A stretch of 64,000 nucleotides of DNA. Source: Dokdonella sp. Lineage in GTDB: Bacteria; Pseudomonadota; Gammaproteobacteria; Xanthomonadales; Rhodanobacteraceae. Position 1 is the stretch's first letter, and every line of letters starts with the position of its first letter. The notes under the pieces were generated by a model that made no database searches, was not told where the DNA came from, and saw only the letters and a program-made list of their open reading frames with translations. The position numbers were made by a program, and so were the translations under genes. The stretch is taken from the NCBI RefSeq assembly GCF_019634775.1, contig NZ_JAHCAS010000001.1, positions 682,001 to 746,000 of the forward strand, read 5' to 3'. Positions 54,549-63,985 of the stretch are shown here, one piece after another.

Positions 54549-55916
54549 GTGGACGCGGTCGTCGACACCATGGCCCGGCCGCTGCGCAGGCATTGGCTGG
54601 TCGTGGCCGCGATCGCCTGGCTCGCAGCCAATGCGATCCTGCTGTGGCTCTACCACGGCGAACCGCCGAAACCGCTGATCGGTGACGAGTTCGACTACAA
54701 CCGACGTGCGCTGGCCCTGCTCGCCGGCACGCCTGTGCCGGAGACCTTCATCTGGCCGCCGGGCCAGACCTGGTTCCTCGCCGCTGCCTACCGCGTGTTC
54801 GGCACACATGTCCTTGCCGTGCAGATCGTGCAGATCGCCCTGCTCCTCGGTTGCGCATGGATGCTCATGCGCCTGTGTCGGCCGCTCGTCGGCGCACGCG
54901 CGGCCACCGCCGCGACCCTGCTGTTCCTGCTCAATCCGACGACGATCGCGCAGGCGCATTGGCTGTGGCCGGAAGTCACCCACCTGGCCTGCCTGCTCGG
55001 CGCCCTGCTCCTGTTGTTCGGATCATCGTCGCGCCACGCTTGGCATGCAGCGGTCGCCGGCCTGCTGGTCGGCCTGGCCCTGCTGTTCAAGAGCCTGCTC
55101 GGCGCCTTCTGGCCGCTGCTGCTGTTCGCCTTCGTCGAGCGCCGCGACGGCCGCCGTGTCGTCCAATGGGGCGGCGCGGCGCTGTTCGTCGCCGGCCTGC
55201 TCGCCGCCACGGCGCCGGTGCTGTGGAAGGGCTACGTCGAAACCGGACGCCCGCTGATCGCCGACAGTTCGATCTACAACCTCGATGTCGGCCTCGCCGA
55301 CCGCAGCCGCAGCGACTACATCGACGAAGCCGGCGCGCCGGCATTGAAGGCCTTCCTCGCCAGCGCGGACACACCACAGGCACGCAATGCGCTCTATCTC
55401 GATCGCGTGCGCGAAACGATTGCCGAACGCGGCCTCGGCGACGTGCTCGCCGACCAGCTCGGCACGCAGTATTTCCGCCTGTTCAACGCCAAGACCCTGC
55501 TCGTCTCGCAACTGCCGGGCGAGGCCTGTGCCGGACGCCTGGGCGCTTACCGGGCAACATCGCTGACGCCGTGGATCGCCACCGGCGCGATGCTCTGGCA
55601 CGCGCTGACCCTGGCTGCCTGTGCGTTCGGCATCGCCCTGTGGCGACGCTGGCGAGAGCCGCTCGCTCTGTTCATCGCCGCCTTCCTGCTCTACCAGCTT
55701 GCGCTCTACCTCGGCCTGCACGTGATGCAGCGCTATCTGTTCCAGATGCTGCCGTTCCTGTGCGTCTTCGGCGGCGCCGTGCTGGCGATGCGTGACCACG
55801 AAGCGAGCCCGGTGCTGGCCACCACCCCGGCCCGCCTCGCGCTTGGCGGCCTGCTTGCAGCCGTCCTCCTTGCCCTGGCTTTCCTCGGCCCCTGGCTCGA
55901 CGGCAATTGCCGATGA
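54549..55916 (+). CDS. GT-C type membrane glycosyltransferase (GT39/ArnT-like)
   Basis: This 455-residue polytopic protein has about ten transmembrane helices and the catalytic-type Asp-Glu in the first periplasmic loop (LIGDEFDYN), then FIWPPGQTWFLAAAYRVFG, as in GT39 enzymes. These use polyprenyl-phosphate sugars on the periplasmic face. It may add a residue to lipid A or to the polysaccharide. The start is GTG 54549; ATG at 54570 is an alternative. Confidence 0.8.
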   Translation: MDAVVDTMARPLRRHWLVVAAIAWLAANAILLWLYHGEPPKPLIGDEFDYNRRALALLAGTPVPETFIWPPGQTWFLAAAYRVFGTHVLAVQIVQIALLLGCAWMLMRLCRPLVGARAATAATLLFLLNPTTIAQAHWLWPEVTHLACLLGALLLLFGSSSRHAWHAAVAGLLVGLALLFKSLLGAFWPLLLFAFVERRDGRRVVQWGGAALFVAGLLAATAPVLWKGYVETGRPLIADSSIYNLDVGLADRSRSDYIDEAGAPALKAFLASADTPQARNALYLDRVRETIAERGLGDVLADQLGTQYFRLFNAKTLLVSQLPGEACAGRLGAYRATSLTPWIATGAMLWHALTLAACAFGIALWRRWREPLALFIAAFLLYQLALYLGLHVMQRYLFQMLPFLCVFGGAVLAMRDHEASPVLATTPARLALGGLLAAVLLALAFLGPWLDGNCR

Positions 55917-55971
55917 GCGGGTCGGACGGGCATTCCGGTATCCTGCGCGCGCCTTTCCGCGGCCCCTGTCC

Positions 55972-56733
55972 ATGCATCAGCACGTTTTCGAACTGATCCG
56001 CTTCAGCACCTACGCAGAACTGCGCGCCGAGCGGGCGCGCAGCTATCTCGGCCTGATCTGGTGGGTCGCCGAGCCGGCGATGATGATGGCCGCGTTCTGG
56101 CTCGTCTTCGAGTTCATCCTGAAGACCGGCGGTCCCGACTATCTGCCGTTCCTGTTGATCGGCCTGACCGTCTGGCAATGGATGAAGTCGTGCATCACGC
56201 ACGGTGGCTACGCGATCTGGACCAATCTCGGCCTGATCCGCCAGGCCCGCCTGCCCGTGCTGGTGTTCCCGCTCGTGCAGATGTTCGCCGACACCATCAA
56301 GTTCTTCTACATCTTCGCCCTGCTGCTGGTGATCCTGTGGGTCGCTGGCTACCCACCGAACCTGGCCTATTTCGCCCTGCCCGTGCTGTTCGTGACGGTG
56401 TTCCTGTTTGCCGCCGGTGCCGGCTTCCTGGTCGCCGCGATCGTGCCACTGGTCCCGGATCTGCGTTTCGTCATCGAACAGGTGCTGACCATGGTGATGT
56501 TCCTGTCCGGCGTGGTGTTCTCGCTGGGCCAGTTGCGCTCGCCGCTGCGCGAGATCTTTGCGCTGAACCCGGTCGCCACCCTGGTCGATGCCACGCGGGG
56601 CGTACTCATGCGTGGCGAATGGCCGGACTGGATGGCCCTGGCCAAGGTGGCGGCGATCTCGGCGGTGGTCTGCATGATCGGCATCCTGGTCGTGCGCCGG
56701 CTTGCACCGCGCTATCCGAAACTGGCGGCCTGA
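55972..56733 (+). CDS. wzm: ABC-2 type transporter permease Wzm
   Basis: This 253-residue permease of a polysaccharide ABC exporter has six transmembrane helices. The N-terminal RFSTYAELRAERARSYLGLIWWVAEP segment (including the conserved LGLIWWVAEP) is the hallmark of Wzm/KpsM-type permeases. It lies directly before wzt. The exporter moves undecaprenyl-linked O-antigen or capsule across the inner membrane. Confidence 0.92.
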   Translation: MHQHVFELIRFSTYAELRAERARSYLGLIWWVAEPAMMMAAFWLVFEFILKTGGPDYLPFLLIGLTVWQWMKSCITHGGYAIWTNLGLIRQARLPVLVFPLVQMFADTIKFFYIFALLLVILWVAGYPPNLAYFALPVLFVTVFLFAAGAGFLVAAIVPLVPDLRFVIEQVLTMVMFLSGVVFSLGQLRSPLREIFALNPVATLVDATRGVLMRGEWPDWMALAKVAAISAVVCMIGILVVRRLAPRYPKLAA

Positions 56734-56734
56734 G

Positions 56735-57448
56735 ATGTCGGATACCCTCATCGAACTCGATCACGTCGGCGTTGCCTTCAACGCACAGCGGCGGCTCGGC
56801 AGCGGTGCGTTCTGGGCACTGGAAGACGTCAGCCTGCAACTCCGACGTGGCGAGCGACTCGGCGTGATCGGCCGCAACGGTGCCGGCAAGAGCACCCTGC
56901 TGCGCGTGCTCGCCGGCATCCTTGCGCCGGACCGCGGCGCGGTGAAGCGTGGCGCCGCGTCATGTCAGTTGCTCGCGCTCGCGCTCGGCTTCGTGCCCTA
57001 CCTGTCCGGGCGCGACAACGCGATCCTGTCCGGGTTGATGATCGGCCTGCGCCAGCGCGACATCGTCGCGCGCCTGCCGGCGATCCGCGAGTTCTCCGAA
57101 CTCGGCGATTTCTTCGACCAGCCGATCGCCAGCTACTCTTCCGGCATGGTCATGCGCCTCGGCTTCTCAGTGGCGATCCAGGCCGAGCCCGACGTGCTGC
57201 TGATCGACGAGGTGCTCGCCGTCGGCGATGCCGAGTTCCAGGAGAAATCCGGCAACGCGCTGAAGGAGCGCATGCGCCAGGGCCAGACGGTCGTGTTGGT
57301 CAGCCATGACGAGAAGCAGGTGACCGGATTGTGTGATCGGTTGTTGTGGATCGAACACGGACGCAGCGTGCTCGAGGGTGACCGCGACGCGGTATACGAA
57401 GCCTATCGCCGCGAGCTGCATCTGGCATCGCCGGAAGCACCGAAATGA
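56735..57448 (+). CDS. wzt: ABC transporter ATP-binding protein Wzt
   Basis: This 237-residue ATPase has Walker A GRNGAGKST, signature YSSGMVMRLG, Walker B DVLLIDEVLAVGD and the switch His in VLVSHD. The Q-loop region is AASCQLLALALGF. The protein ends soon after the ATPase domain; it lacks the C-terminal carbohydrate-binding domain found in longer Wzt proteins that recognise a terminal cap. It overlaps the next gene by ATGA. Confidence 0.92.
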   Translation: MSDTLIELDHVGVAFNAQRRLGSGAFWALEDVSLQLRRGERLGVIGRNGAGKSTLLRVLAGILAPDRGAVKRGAASCQLLALALGFVPYLSGRDNAILSGLMIGLRQRDIVARLPAIREFSELGDFFDQPIASYSSGMVMRLGFSVAIQAEPDVLLIDEVLAVGDAEFQEKSGNALKERMRQGQTVVLVSHDEKQVTGLCDRLLWIEHGRSVLEGDRDAVYEAYRRELHLASPEAPK

Positions 57449-57711
57449 TGCGCGAGGACGCCATTCGCCTCGTCGCGCTGGCCCAACGCCTCGGCTGCAC
57501 GCCATGCGAGCTGCTCGTCGCGGCCGCGCGTGGCGTCGACACGCCGGATGTCGCAGTTCCCGAGCATCTTGCACACGTGCGCGCCCTGGTCGAGGCGGGC
57601 GATCCGCGTGTGCAAGCCTGTGCCAATCTGCTGCTCACCTCGCCCGGCAGTTACGCGACCGACGAGCTCGACAACCTGCTGGCGTCGATCTGGCGGACGG
57701 GTGGTCCGTGA
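57445..57711 (+). CDS. Small conserved-context protein of unknown function
   Basis: This 88-residue, mainly helical protein (EDAIRLVALAQRLGCTPCELL, CANLLLTSPGSYATDELDNL) starts inside the end of wzt (ATGA) and its TGA is overlapped by the next ATG, so it is translated with both neighbours. No family recognised. The CxxC-like pair (GCTPC) is the only notable motif. A role in export or in the following transferase is plausible (inference). Confidence 0.7.
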   Translation: MMREDAIRLVALAQRLGCTPCELLVAAARGVDTPDVAVPEHLAHVRALVEAGDPRVQACANLLLTSPGSYATDELDNLLASIWRTGGP

Positions 57712-60329
57712 TGCGCGGCACCGCGCTCATCGTGCTGGCCTGGAACCAGTGGCCGCTGACCCGGAACTGCCTCGACACCCTGCTCGGGACGGATCTCGAT
57801 GGCGCCGAGATCATCGTCGTCGACAACGGCTCCAGCGACGATACGCCATCGGCGCTGGCCGACTTCGCCGGTCGCGTGCGCATCGTGCGCCTCGAGGAAA
57901 ACCTCGGTTTCGTGCGTGGCATGAACGCCGGCATCGACGCCGCACGCCCCGGCGACGATGTCGTGCTGCTCAACAACGACCTGGAGTTCACCCAACGCGA
58001 CTGGCTCGGCCGCTTGCGCGACGCGGCCTATGCGCGTGCCGACCACGGCATCGTCGGCTGCCGCCTGCTCGGCGCTGCCGGGGACGATCACCTCCGTCAT
58101 CTGGCAAGCTTCATCGAGCCGGAGACGCTGTGGGGCCAGCAGACCGAGTCCGGCATCCAGGAGCGCGACGTCGGCCAGTACCGGCGCCTGCGCCATGTCC
58201 AGGGCATCGCCTTCGCCGTCGCCTACATCCGCCGCGACTGCCTCGAACGCATCGGTGGGCTCGACGAGGTCTTCCACAGCTATTTCGAAGACACCGACTA
58301 CTGCCTGCGCGCCGCCGACGCGGGCATCGCCACCGTGACCGCCGGCGCAGTCACACTGCGGCACGTGCAGCATGGCTCGACGCGCGACGACGGTGGCTTC
58401 CGCAAACGGCTTTGGGAGGACAGCAAGGCTGCGTTCGCGGCGCGCTGGCAGCAACGCCTGCGTGACCTGCGACGTGGCTCCTTGCACTGGACCGGTCCGA
58501 CACGCCACATCCATGCCAGCGCCGATTTCACCCGTGACCTCGTCTGGCGTCTCGACGCGCGCGGCTTGCGCATGAGCTATGCGTCGGGCAGCCGCGCCGA
58601 ACTCGCGGAGATCACCGACTACCGCCTCGCCCTGGCGGCCGCACGCACGCAGGAGGGCACACCAGATATCAGTCTGGCGTGCCTGCCGCGCCTCACCGCG
58701 GCGCCGGTGCCGGCACGACTGCATACCGCCCTCGCTTTCAGTGAGGATCTGCGGCTTGGAGAGGACGAGGTCCTTGCCGGCAACGCCTATGACCGCCTGT
58801 TCGTTCCCGACGAGCACCAAGCCGATGTGTTCCGCCGCTCCGGCATCCGCACGCGCATCGACGTGCTCGATCCCGGCATCGACATCGACTACTTTCATCC
58901 CGATGTGCCATCCCCACGCCGCAGCGATTGCCGCTACGTGTTCCTTTCGATTGCCAGCGAACTGGAACGCGATGCCCCGGACGTGCTGGTGCGCGCCTTC
59001 CGCCGCGCCTTCGAGGCCAGCGATCCAGTCGAACTCCTGCTCTACATCGAGCCAAGCGACGATGAATTCGCGATCCGCGAGGCGCTGGCACCGTTGCTCA
59101 CCCCTCTCAATGGCGGCTGCGTGCGCCTGCTCGCCGGCACCGGCTTTCCGCGCTACCAACGCGGCCGGCTGTTCGCCGCCGCGGACGCCTATGCAAGCGC
59201 GCGCCGTGGCGGCGGCTGGGATCTCGATGCGCGCCGTGCGATCGCTTCGGGTCGACCTCTCATCGCCCCTGCGTACGGCAGCCAACACGCACTGGTCATG
59301 CAGTGGGGGCATGCGGTCGCCCATGTGACCGATCGGGCCAGTGGCCGAACCGGCCGGGCTGGCTGGATCGACGTCGACCCGGAGACGCTGGCACGAGCAC
59401 TGCGTGCTGCATTCGAGGAACGCAGCGAACGCGGGCGCCACGCACGCGATCAGGCGTTGCAGTTTGCGCAGGGGCATGGGCTCGATGCCGGCGCTGATCG
59501 TCTCGTCGAACGACTCGACGAAGCCGGCGTGCTGAAACCCGCAGCCCCGCGCCCACCGCCCCACCGCCCCGCCGATACCACGCAACCTTCCGGCCAGATC
59601 GTCGTGCTCGGCATGCACCGTTCGGGCACGTCGAGCGTCGGCGGCCTGCTCGCCTTGTTCGGCGCCTGGCCAGGACCGACCGAGCGCCTGCTGCGCGGCG
59701 ACGACAATCCGAAGGGCCACTTCGAGCACGGCGAACTGCACATGGCCTGCCTGCGCCGCCTCGAAGCGGCCGGCGGCGACTGGAAACGGCCGCCGCGCGA
59801 AGCGCCGCCGGCCGCGATCGACGCATTCCGCCGCGAAGCCGCCGCCGTGCTGGATACGCTCGACGGACGGCGTCCGTGGTTCATCAAGGAACCGCGCCTG
59901 TGCCTGCTCGCGCGCGAACTGCTGCCGCTGCTGACCCATCCGGTGTTCGTGCACGTCGCGCGCGAACCGCTCGCCGTCGCCGAATCGCTTGCACGCCGCG
60001 ACGCCATGGACCGCGACGAGGCACTCGCCCTGTGGGAGCACTACACGCGCGAGGCCTTCGCCACGAGCACCGGCTGGAAGCGCGTGCTGGTCGACTACGA
60101 CGCCCTGCTCGCCGATCCGGTCACCACCGCCCGGCGCCTGTTCGACGAGCTCGTCGCTGCCGGCGTGCAAGGCCTGCACCGGCCCGATGCGGCGACGATC
60201 CGCGCCTGGATCGAAGCGCCCGCGCGCGCGCCGTCGACCCTGCCGGCCGATGCCCTGAGTCCCGCGCAGTCCACGCTGCGGTCGGCGCTCGCCGACCGCT
60301 CGATCCTCGACCTCGCCGATGGTGGCTGA
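57711..60329 (+). CDS. Three-domain protein: GT2 glycosyltransferase, GT4-like domain and sulfotransferase-like domain
   Basis: This 872-residue protein joins three modules. Residues 1-270 are a GT2 domain (TALIVLAWNQWPLTRNCLDT, IIVVDNGSSDD, LLNNDLEF, FEDTDYCLR). Residues about 290-610 look like a GT-B/GT4 domain (DVLDPGIDIDYFHPDV; ARRGGGWDLDARRAIASGRP). Residues about 625-870 match sulfotransferases, with the PAPS-binding GMHRSGTSSVGG at about 634, KEPRLCLLA and AREPLAVAESLARRD. The protein may add a sugar and a sulfate, or use the third domain for another transfer. Starts at the ATG overlapping the 88-residue gene. Confidence 0.8.
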   Translation: MRGTALIVLAWNQWPLTRNCLDTLLGTDLDGAEIIVVDNGSSDDTPSALADFAGRVRIVRLEENLGFVRGMNAGIDAARPGDDVVLLNNDLEFTQRDWLGRLRDAAYARADHGIVGCRLLGAAGDDHLRHLASFIEPETLWGQQTESGIQERDVGQYRRLRHVQGIAFAVAYIRRDCLERIGGLDEVFHSYFEDTDYCLRAADAGIATVTAGAVTLRHVQHGSTRDDGGFRKRLWEDSKAAFAARWQQRLRDLRRGSLHWTGPTRHIHASADFTRDLVWRLDARGLRMSYASGSRAELAEITDYRLALAAARTQEGTPDISLACLPRLTAAPVPARLHTALAFSEDLRLGEDEVLAGNAYDRLFVPDEHQADVFRRSGIRTRIDVLDPGIDIDYFHPDVPSPRRSDCRYVFLSIASELERDAPDVLVRAFRRAFEASDPVELLLYIEPSDDEFAIREALAPLLTPLNGGCVRLLAGTGFPRYQRGRLFAAADAYASARRGGGWDLDARRAIASGRPLIAPAYGSQHALVMQWGHAVAHVTDRASGRTGRAGWIDVDPETLARALRAAFEERSERGRHARDQALQFAQGHGLDAGADRLVERLDEAGVLKPAAPRPPPHRPADTTQPSGQIVVLGMHRSGTSSVGGLLALFGAWPGPTERLLRGDDNPKGHFEHGELHMACLRRLEAAGGDWKRPPREAPPAAIDAFRREAAAVLDTLDGRRPWFIKEPRLCLLARELLPLLTHPVFVHVAREPLAVAESLARRDAMDRDEALALWEHYTREAFATSTGWKRVLVDYDALLADPVTTARRLFDELVAAGVQGLHRPDAATIRAWIEAPARAPSTLPADALSPAQSTLRSALADRSILDLADGG

Positions 60330-61809
60330 AGCCTTCGCACAACCGCGATGGGATGGGCAGCGGCTGGAGATTCCGCCTGCCTGGGGCCCACGCGTCGCGC
60401 TGGACATCGACGGCCACTGGTTCTGCGACATCGAAGCCGATGGCGACGGCCGCCTCGGTCTCGACCTGCCATTCACGCCGAGCGGCCGCGATGAGTTCTC
60501 GCCGTGCATCCGCAGCGCGCGCGACGGCGAAGTGCTGTGGCCGCGCGAAATCGGGACGGCCCCGTGCAGCTTCGCCGCACACGATGACGGCAGCCGCAGG
60601 GTGGCCTTCGAGGCCGAACCGATGCGCGCCGAAGTCGTGGTCATCGTGCCGGTGTACAACGCGCCGGACGCCGTGCGCGCCTGTCTGGACAGCGTGCTCG
60701 CCCACACCAGCGGGCGCACGCGCCTGCTCGTCATCGATGATGCCAGCACCGACCCGGCGATCGCCCTGCTGCTCGCCGGCCTGGAAGGCCGCCCCGGCGT
60801 GCGCGTGCTGGCGAATGCGCGCAACCTCGGTTTCACCGCAACCGCCAACCGCGGCATCGCAGAAGCCGGTGATGCCGACGTGGTCCTGCTCAATGCCGAC
60901 ACCGTGGTCGGACCGAACTGGCTGACCGGCCTGCGTCGGGCCGTGCATGCTGGCGACGCCATCGCCACGGCGACGGCGGTGTCGGACAACGCCGGCGCGT
61001 TTTCCGTACCCGAGCTGGAACGCGCCAACCCGCCGCCACCGGCGTGGTCGGTCGCCGACACCGCACGCGCGCTGTGGCAACAGGCCGGCCATGCCTATCC
61101 CGAACTGCCGACCGGCAACGGCTTCTGCCTGTACATCCGCCGTGCCGTCATCGATGCCGTCGGCATGCTCGACGAGGCCGCCTTTCCGCAGGGCTACGGC
61201 GAGGAGAACGATTTCTGCCAGCGCGCCAGCGCGCGCGGCTGGCGTCATGTCATCGCCGGCAATGTCTTCGTCCATCACGCACGCAGCCAGAGTTTCGGCG
61301 CTGAGCGCCGTCAAGCGCTCGGCCGCGCCGGCATGGCCGTGCTGCGCGAACGTTGGCCGGATTACGAACGCGAGGTCGGCGCCACCTTGCATTCGTTCGC
61401 ACGGCGCGTGCTCGATTGGCGTGTGCGGCGCTGCTACGCGCTGGCCGAACGCGGCTGGCGCGCGCGCCCGCGCGCGCTCGTGTTCGGTGCTGTCGACGCG
61501 GTGCCCACAGCATTCGAAGCGTGGCAGGCGGACTGGCGCGACGCTGCACTGATCGTCACGCATGACGACGACGGCGCCACGCGCGAGGAGCGCATCGGCA
61601 CCGATGCGGCCAGCCTCGCCGCTTGGCTCGAATACGCGGCGATCGAACTGGTCGACCTCGGTGAGGATGCTTCGCCGGCAGCCGTAGCCCTGCGCGTGCA
61701 GGCCCAACGCCTCGGCATCGCTGTCACCGATGTGCTTGCGTCGGCCGGCACGAACGGCTACACCGTCGCCGTTTGCGCCTCGCGCAGTTTTCCGGATCCC
61801 CGCGCATGA
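60319..61809 (+). CDS. Glycosyltransferase family 2
   Basis: This 496-residue protein has an N-terminal extension (about 1-95) and a GT2 domain (about 100-370; VVIVPVYNAPDAVRACLDSV, LVIDDASTD, VVLLNADTVV, EENDFCQRA). A C-terminal about 120-residue region has no clear family. It overlaps the preceding fusion gene by 11 bases and the gmd gene by ATGA. Confidence 0.88.
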   Translation: MVAEAFAQPRWDGQRLEIPPAWGPRVALDIDGHWFCDIEADGDGRLGLDLPFTPSGRDEFSPCIRSARDGEVLWPREIGTAPCSFAAHDDGSRRVAFEAEPMRAEVVVIVPVYNAPDAVRACLDSVLAHTSGRTRLLVIDDASTDPAIALLLAGLEGRPGVRVLANARNLGFTATANRGIAEAGDADVVLLNADTVVGPNWLTGLRRAVHAGDAIATATAVSDNAGAFSVPELERANPPPPAWSVADTARALWQQAGHAYPELPTGNGFCLYIRRAVIDAVGMLDEAAFPQGYGEENDFCQRASARGWRHVIAGNVFVHHARSQSFGAERRQALGRAGMAVLRERWPDYEREVGATLHSFARRVLDWRVRRCYALAERGWRARPRALVFGAVDAVPTAFEAWQADWRDAALIVTHDDDGATREERIGTDAASLAAWLEYAAIELVDLGEDASPAAVALRVQAQRLGIAVTDVLASAGTNGYTVAVCASRSFPDPRA

Positions 61810-62837
61810 CCCTCGCGCTCGTCACCGGCATTGGTGGACAAGACGGTGCCTGGCTCGCCGCACGCCTGCTGCAAGACGGCGTGCAGGTGATCGGCACGCA
61901 TCGGCCGTCGAGCACGGCCGGCAACTGGCGACTCGACGAACTCGGTATCGCCGCACACCCGCGCCTGCGCCTGGTCGCACTCGACCCCGGCGATGCCGCA
62001 GCCTGCCGCCAGCTCGTCGCCGACATCGCACCGGATGTGATCTACCATCTGGCCGGACAATCTCGCGTGGCCGACTCGTTCCGCGACCCGCTCGGCAGCG
62101 TCGCCGTCAACGGCATCGGCACCCTGAACCTGCTCGAGGCGATGCGCCGGCACGCGCCTGACAGCCACTTCGTGCTCGCCGCCAGCGCAGAGATCTTCGG
62201 CACCGCGCCGGCACCGCAGGACGAAACGACACCGCCACAGGCCGCCTCGCCCTACGGCCTGTCCAAGCTCGTCGCGCATGCCGCGATCGGTGCCTGGCGT
62301 GCCAGCTTCGGCCTCACCGCGAGCAGTGCGATCCTGTTCAACCACGAATCGGAGCTGCGCGACGAAGCCTTCGTCACGCGCAAGATCAGCCGCGCTGCGG
62401 CACGCATCGCGCTTGGCCGCGAGCACGACATCGCGCTCGGCAACCTCGACGCACAACGCGACTTCGGCTACGCGCCCGAATACATGGATGCTCTGGTCGC
62501 CATGGGCGCGCGCGAACCGGGCGATGACTACGTGCTCGCCACCGGCCATGCGGCGAGCGTGCGCGAATTCGCCACTGCCGCGTTCGCCGCCGCCGGCATC
62601 GAGCTGGAATGGTCGGGACAGGGCCTCGCCGAAACCGCGCGAGACCGTCGCGACGGTCGCGTGCGCGTGCGCGTCGATCCGACCCTGTTGCGTCCGGTCG
62701 ACGCGCCGCTGCTGGTCGGCAACGCGCACAAGGCGCGCAAGCTACTCGGTTTCGCGCCGCGCGTCGGCCTCGCCGAACTGACCCGGCGCATGGTCGAAGC
62801 CGATCTCGCGCGCGAGCGCGCCATGCAGGGCGGCTGA
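61806..62837 (+). CDS. gmd: GDP-mannose 4,6-dehydratase-like SDR
   Basis: This 343-residue extended SDR has the NAD-binding VTGIGGQDGAWLA, the catalytic ASAEIFG and YGLSK (Tyr and Lys) and the Gmd hallmarks LFNHESELRDEAFVTRKI-type segment and NLDAQRDFGYAPEYMDA. Gmd makes GDP-4-keto-6-deoxymannose, the precursor of GDP-fucose, rhamnose or perosamine. It is slightly shorter than typical Gmd (about 370), so a related GDP-sugar enzyme is possible. ATGA overlap with the upstream GT2. Confidence 0.82.
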   Translation: MTLALVTGIGGQDGAWLAARLLQDGVQVIGTHRPSSTAGNWRLDELGIAAHPRLRLVALDPGDAAACRQLVADIAPDVIYHLAGQSRVADSFRDPLGSVAVNGIGTLNLLEAMRRHAPDSHFVLAASAEIFGTAPAPQDETTPPQAASPYGLSKLVAHAAIGAWRASFGLTASSAILFNHESELRDEAFVTRKISRAAARIALGREHDIALGNLDAQRDFGYAPEYMDALVAMGAREPGDDYVLATGHAASVREFATAAFAAAGIELEWSGQGLAETARDRRDGRVRVRVDPTLLRPVDAPLLVGNAHKARKLLGFAPRVGLAELTRRMVEADLARERAMQGG

Positions 62838-63985
62838 TGCGCGTCATTCTCAACGTCGACGCGATCACCGCGCCGCTGACCGGCATCGGCCGCTACGCAC
62901 TCGAACTCGCCCATGGCCTGGCTCGTCACGCCGCGGTCGAGGAACTGCGCCTGTATTCCGCGTTCCGCTGGGTCGACGACCCTGCCCACGCGCTCGCCGC
63001 GAACCGCACCATCGCCCAGCTTCGTCGCAGCATCCCGTTCAAGACACAGGCGCTCGAGCTCTACACGCATCTGCGTGCAGCGCTGTTCCGTGCGCATACG
63101 CGGCGCCTGCGCGGTTACCTGCTGCACACGCCGAACTACGTGCTGATGCCGTTCGACGGGCCGAGCGCGACGACCGTGCACGACCTGTCCGCGTTCAACT
63201 ATCCAGAAACGCATCCGGTCGAACGGGTGCGCTTCCTCGAACGCCATCTGCCCCGCACGCTCGAGCGCGCCGCAGTCGTGCTCACCGATTCTCGCTTCAT
63301 CGCCGACGAGATCCACCTCCGCCTCGGCGTGCCGCGTGCGAAGTTGCGCACGGTCGCGCTCGGCGTCGATCCGTCCTATCGGCCGCGCGGGAACGACGAA
63401 CTCGACGCGGCACTCGCCGTTCATGGTCTCGTCGCCGGCGCTTACCTGCTCGTCGTGGCCACCCAGGAGCCGCGCAAGAACCTGGTGCGGCTGGTGCGCG
63501 CCTACGCCGCCCTGCCGGCCGCGCTGCGCAGGCACTCACCGTTGGTCATCGTCGGTGCGCGTGGCTGGCTCAACAAGGAACTCGAACGCACCCTCGGTCC
63601 GCTCGAGGCGAGCGGTGCGGCACGGCGGCTCGGCTACGTCGACGAGAACGCGCTGCCGTTGATCTATGCCGGTGCGCGCGCCTTCGCGTTCCCGTCGCTG
63701 TACGAGGGTTTCGGCCTGCCTGTGCTCGAGGCGATGGCGAGCGGCGTGCCGGTGCTGACCTCGAATGTTTCCTCATTGCCGGAAGTCGGTGTCGACATCG
63801 CCCTCGGGGTCGACCCGCTCGACGAGGACGCCCTGCGCAACGGCCTCGAACGCATCCTCGACGACGAACCCTGGCGCAGCGGCGCCATCACGCGTGGACC
63901 CCTGCATGCGCAGCAGTTCCCGTGGTCGCGGTGTGTGGACGAGACGGTGGCGGTCTATGAAGAAGTTGCCGGGAATGGGGAATAG
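62837..63985 (+). CDS. Glycosyltransferase family 4
   Basis: This 382-residue GT-B enzyme has ITAPLTGIGRYALELAHGLA near the N-terminus, TVHDLSAFNYPETHP and the donor motif PSLYEGFGLPVLEAMASGVPVL. It resembles mannosyltransferases of O-antigen clusters. Its first base is the last base of the gmd stop. It ends 15 bases before the window edge; any further operon genes lie outside. Confidence 0.9.
   Translation: MRVILNVDAITAPLTGIGRYALELAHGLARHAAVEELRLYSAFRWVDDPAHALAANRTIAQLRRSIPFKTQALELYTHLRAALFRAHTRRLRGYLLHTPNYVLMPFDGPSATTVHDLSAFNYPETHPVERVRFLERHLPRTLERAAVVLTDSRFIADEIHLRLGVPRAKLRTVALGVDPSYRPRGNDELDAALAVHGLVAGAYLLVVATQEPRKNLVRLVRAYAALPAALRRHSPLVIVGARGWLNKELERTLGPLEASGAARRLGYVDENALPLIYAGARAFAFPSLYEGFGLPVLEAMASGVPVLTSNVSSLPEVGVDIALGVDPLDEDALRNGLERILDDEPWRSGAITRGPLHAQQFPWSRCVDETVAVYEEVAGNGE

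Noticed and set aside
57651..61061. A minus-strand frame of over 1100 residues opposite the transferase genes
   Set aside because: Typical antisense frame in high-GC coding DNA; it has no family motifs, and the plus strand carries clear GT2 and sulfotransferase motifs.
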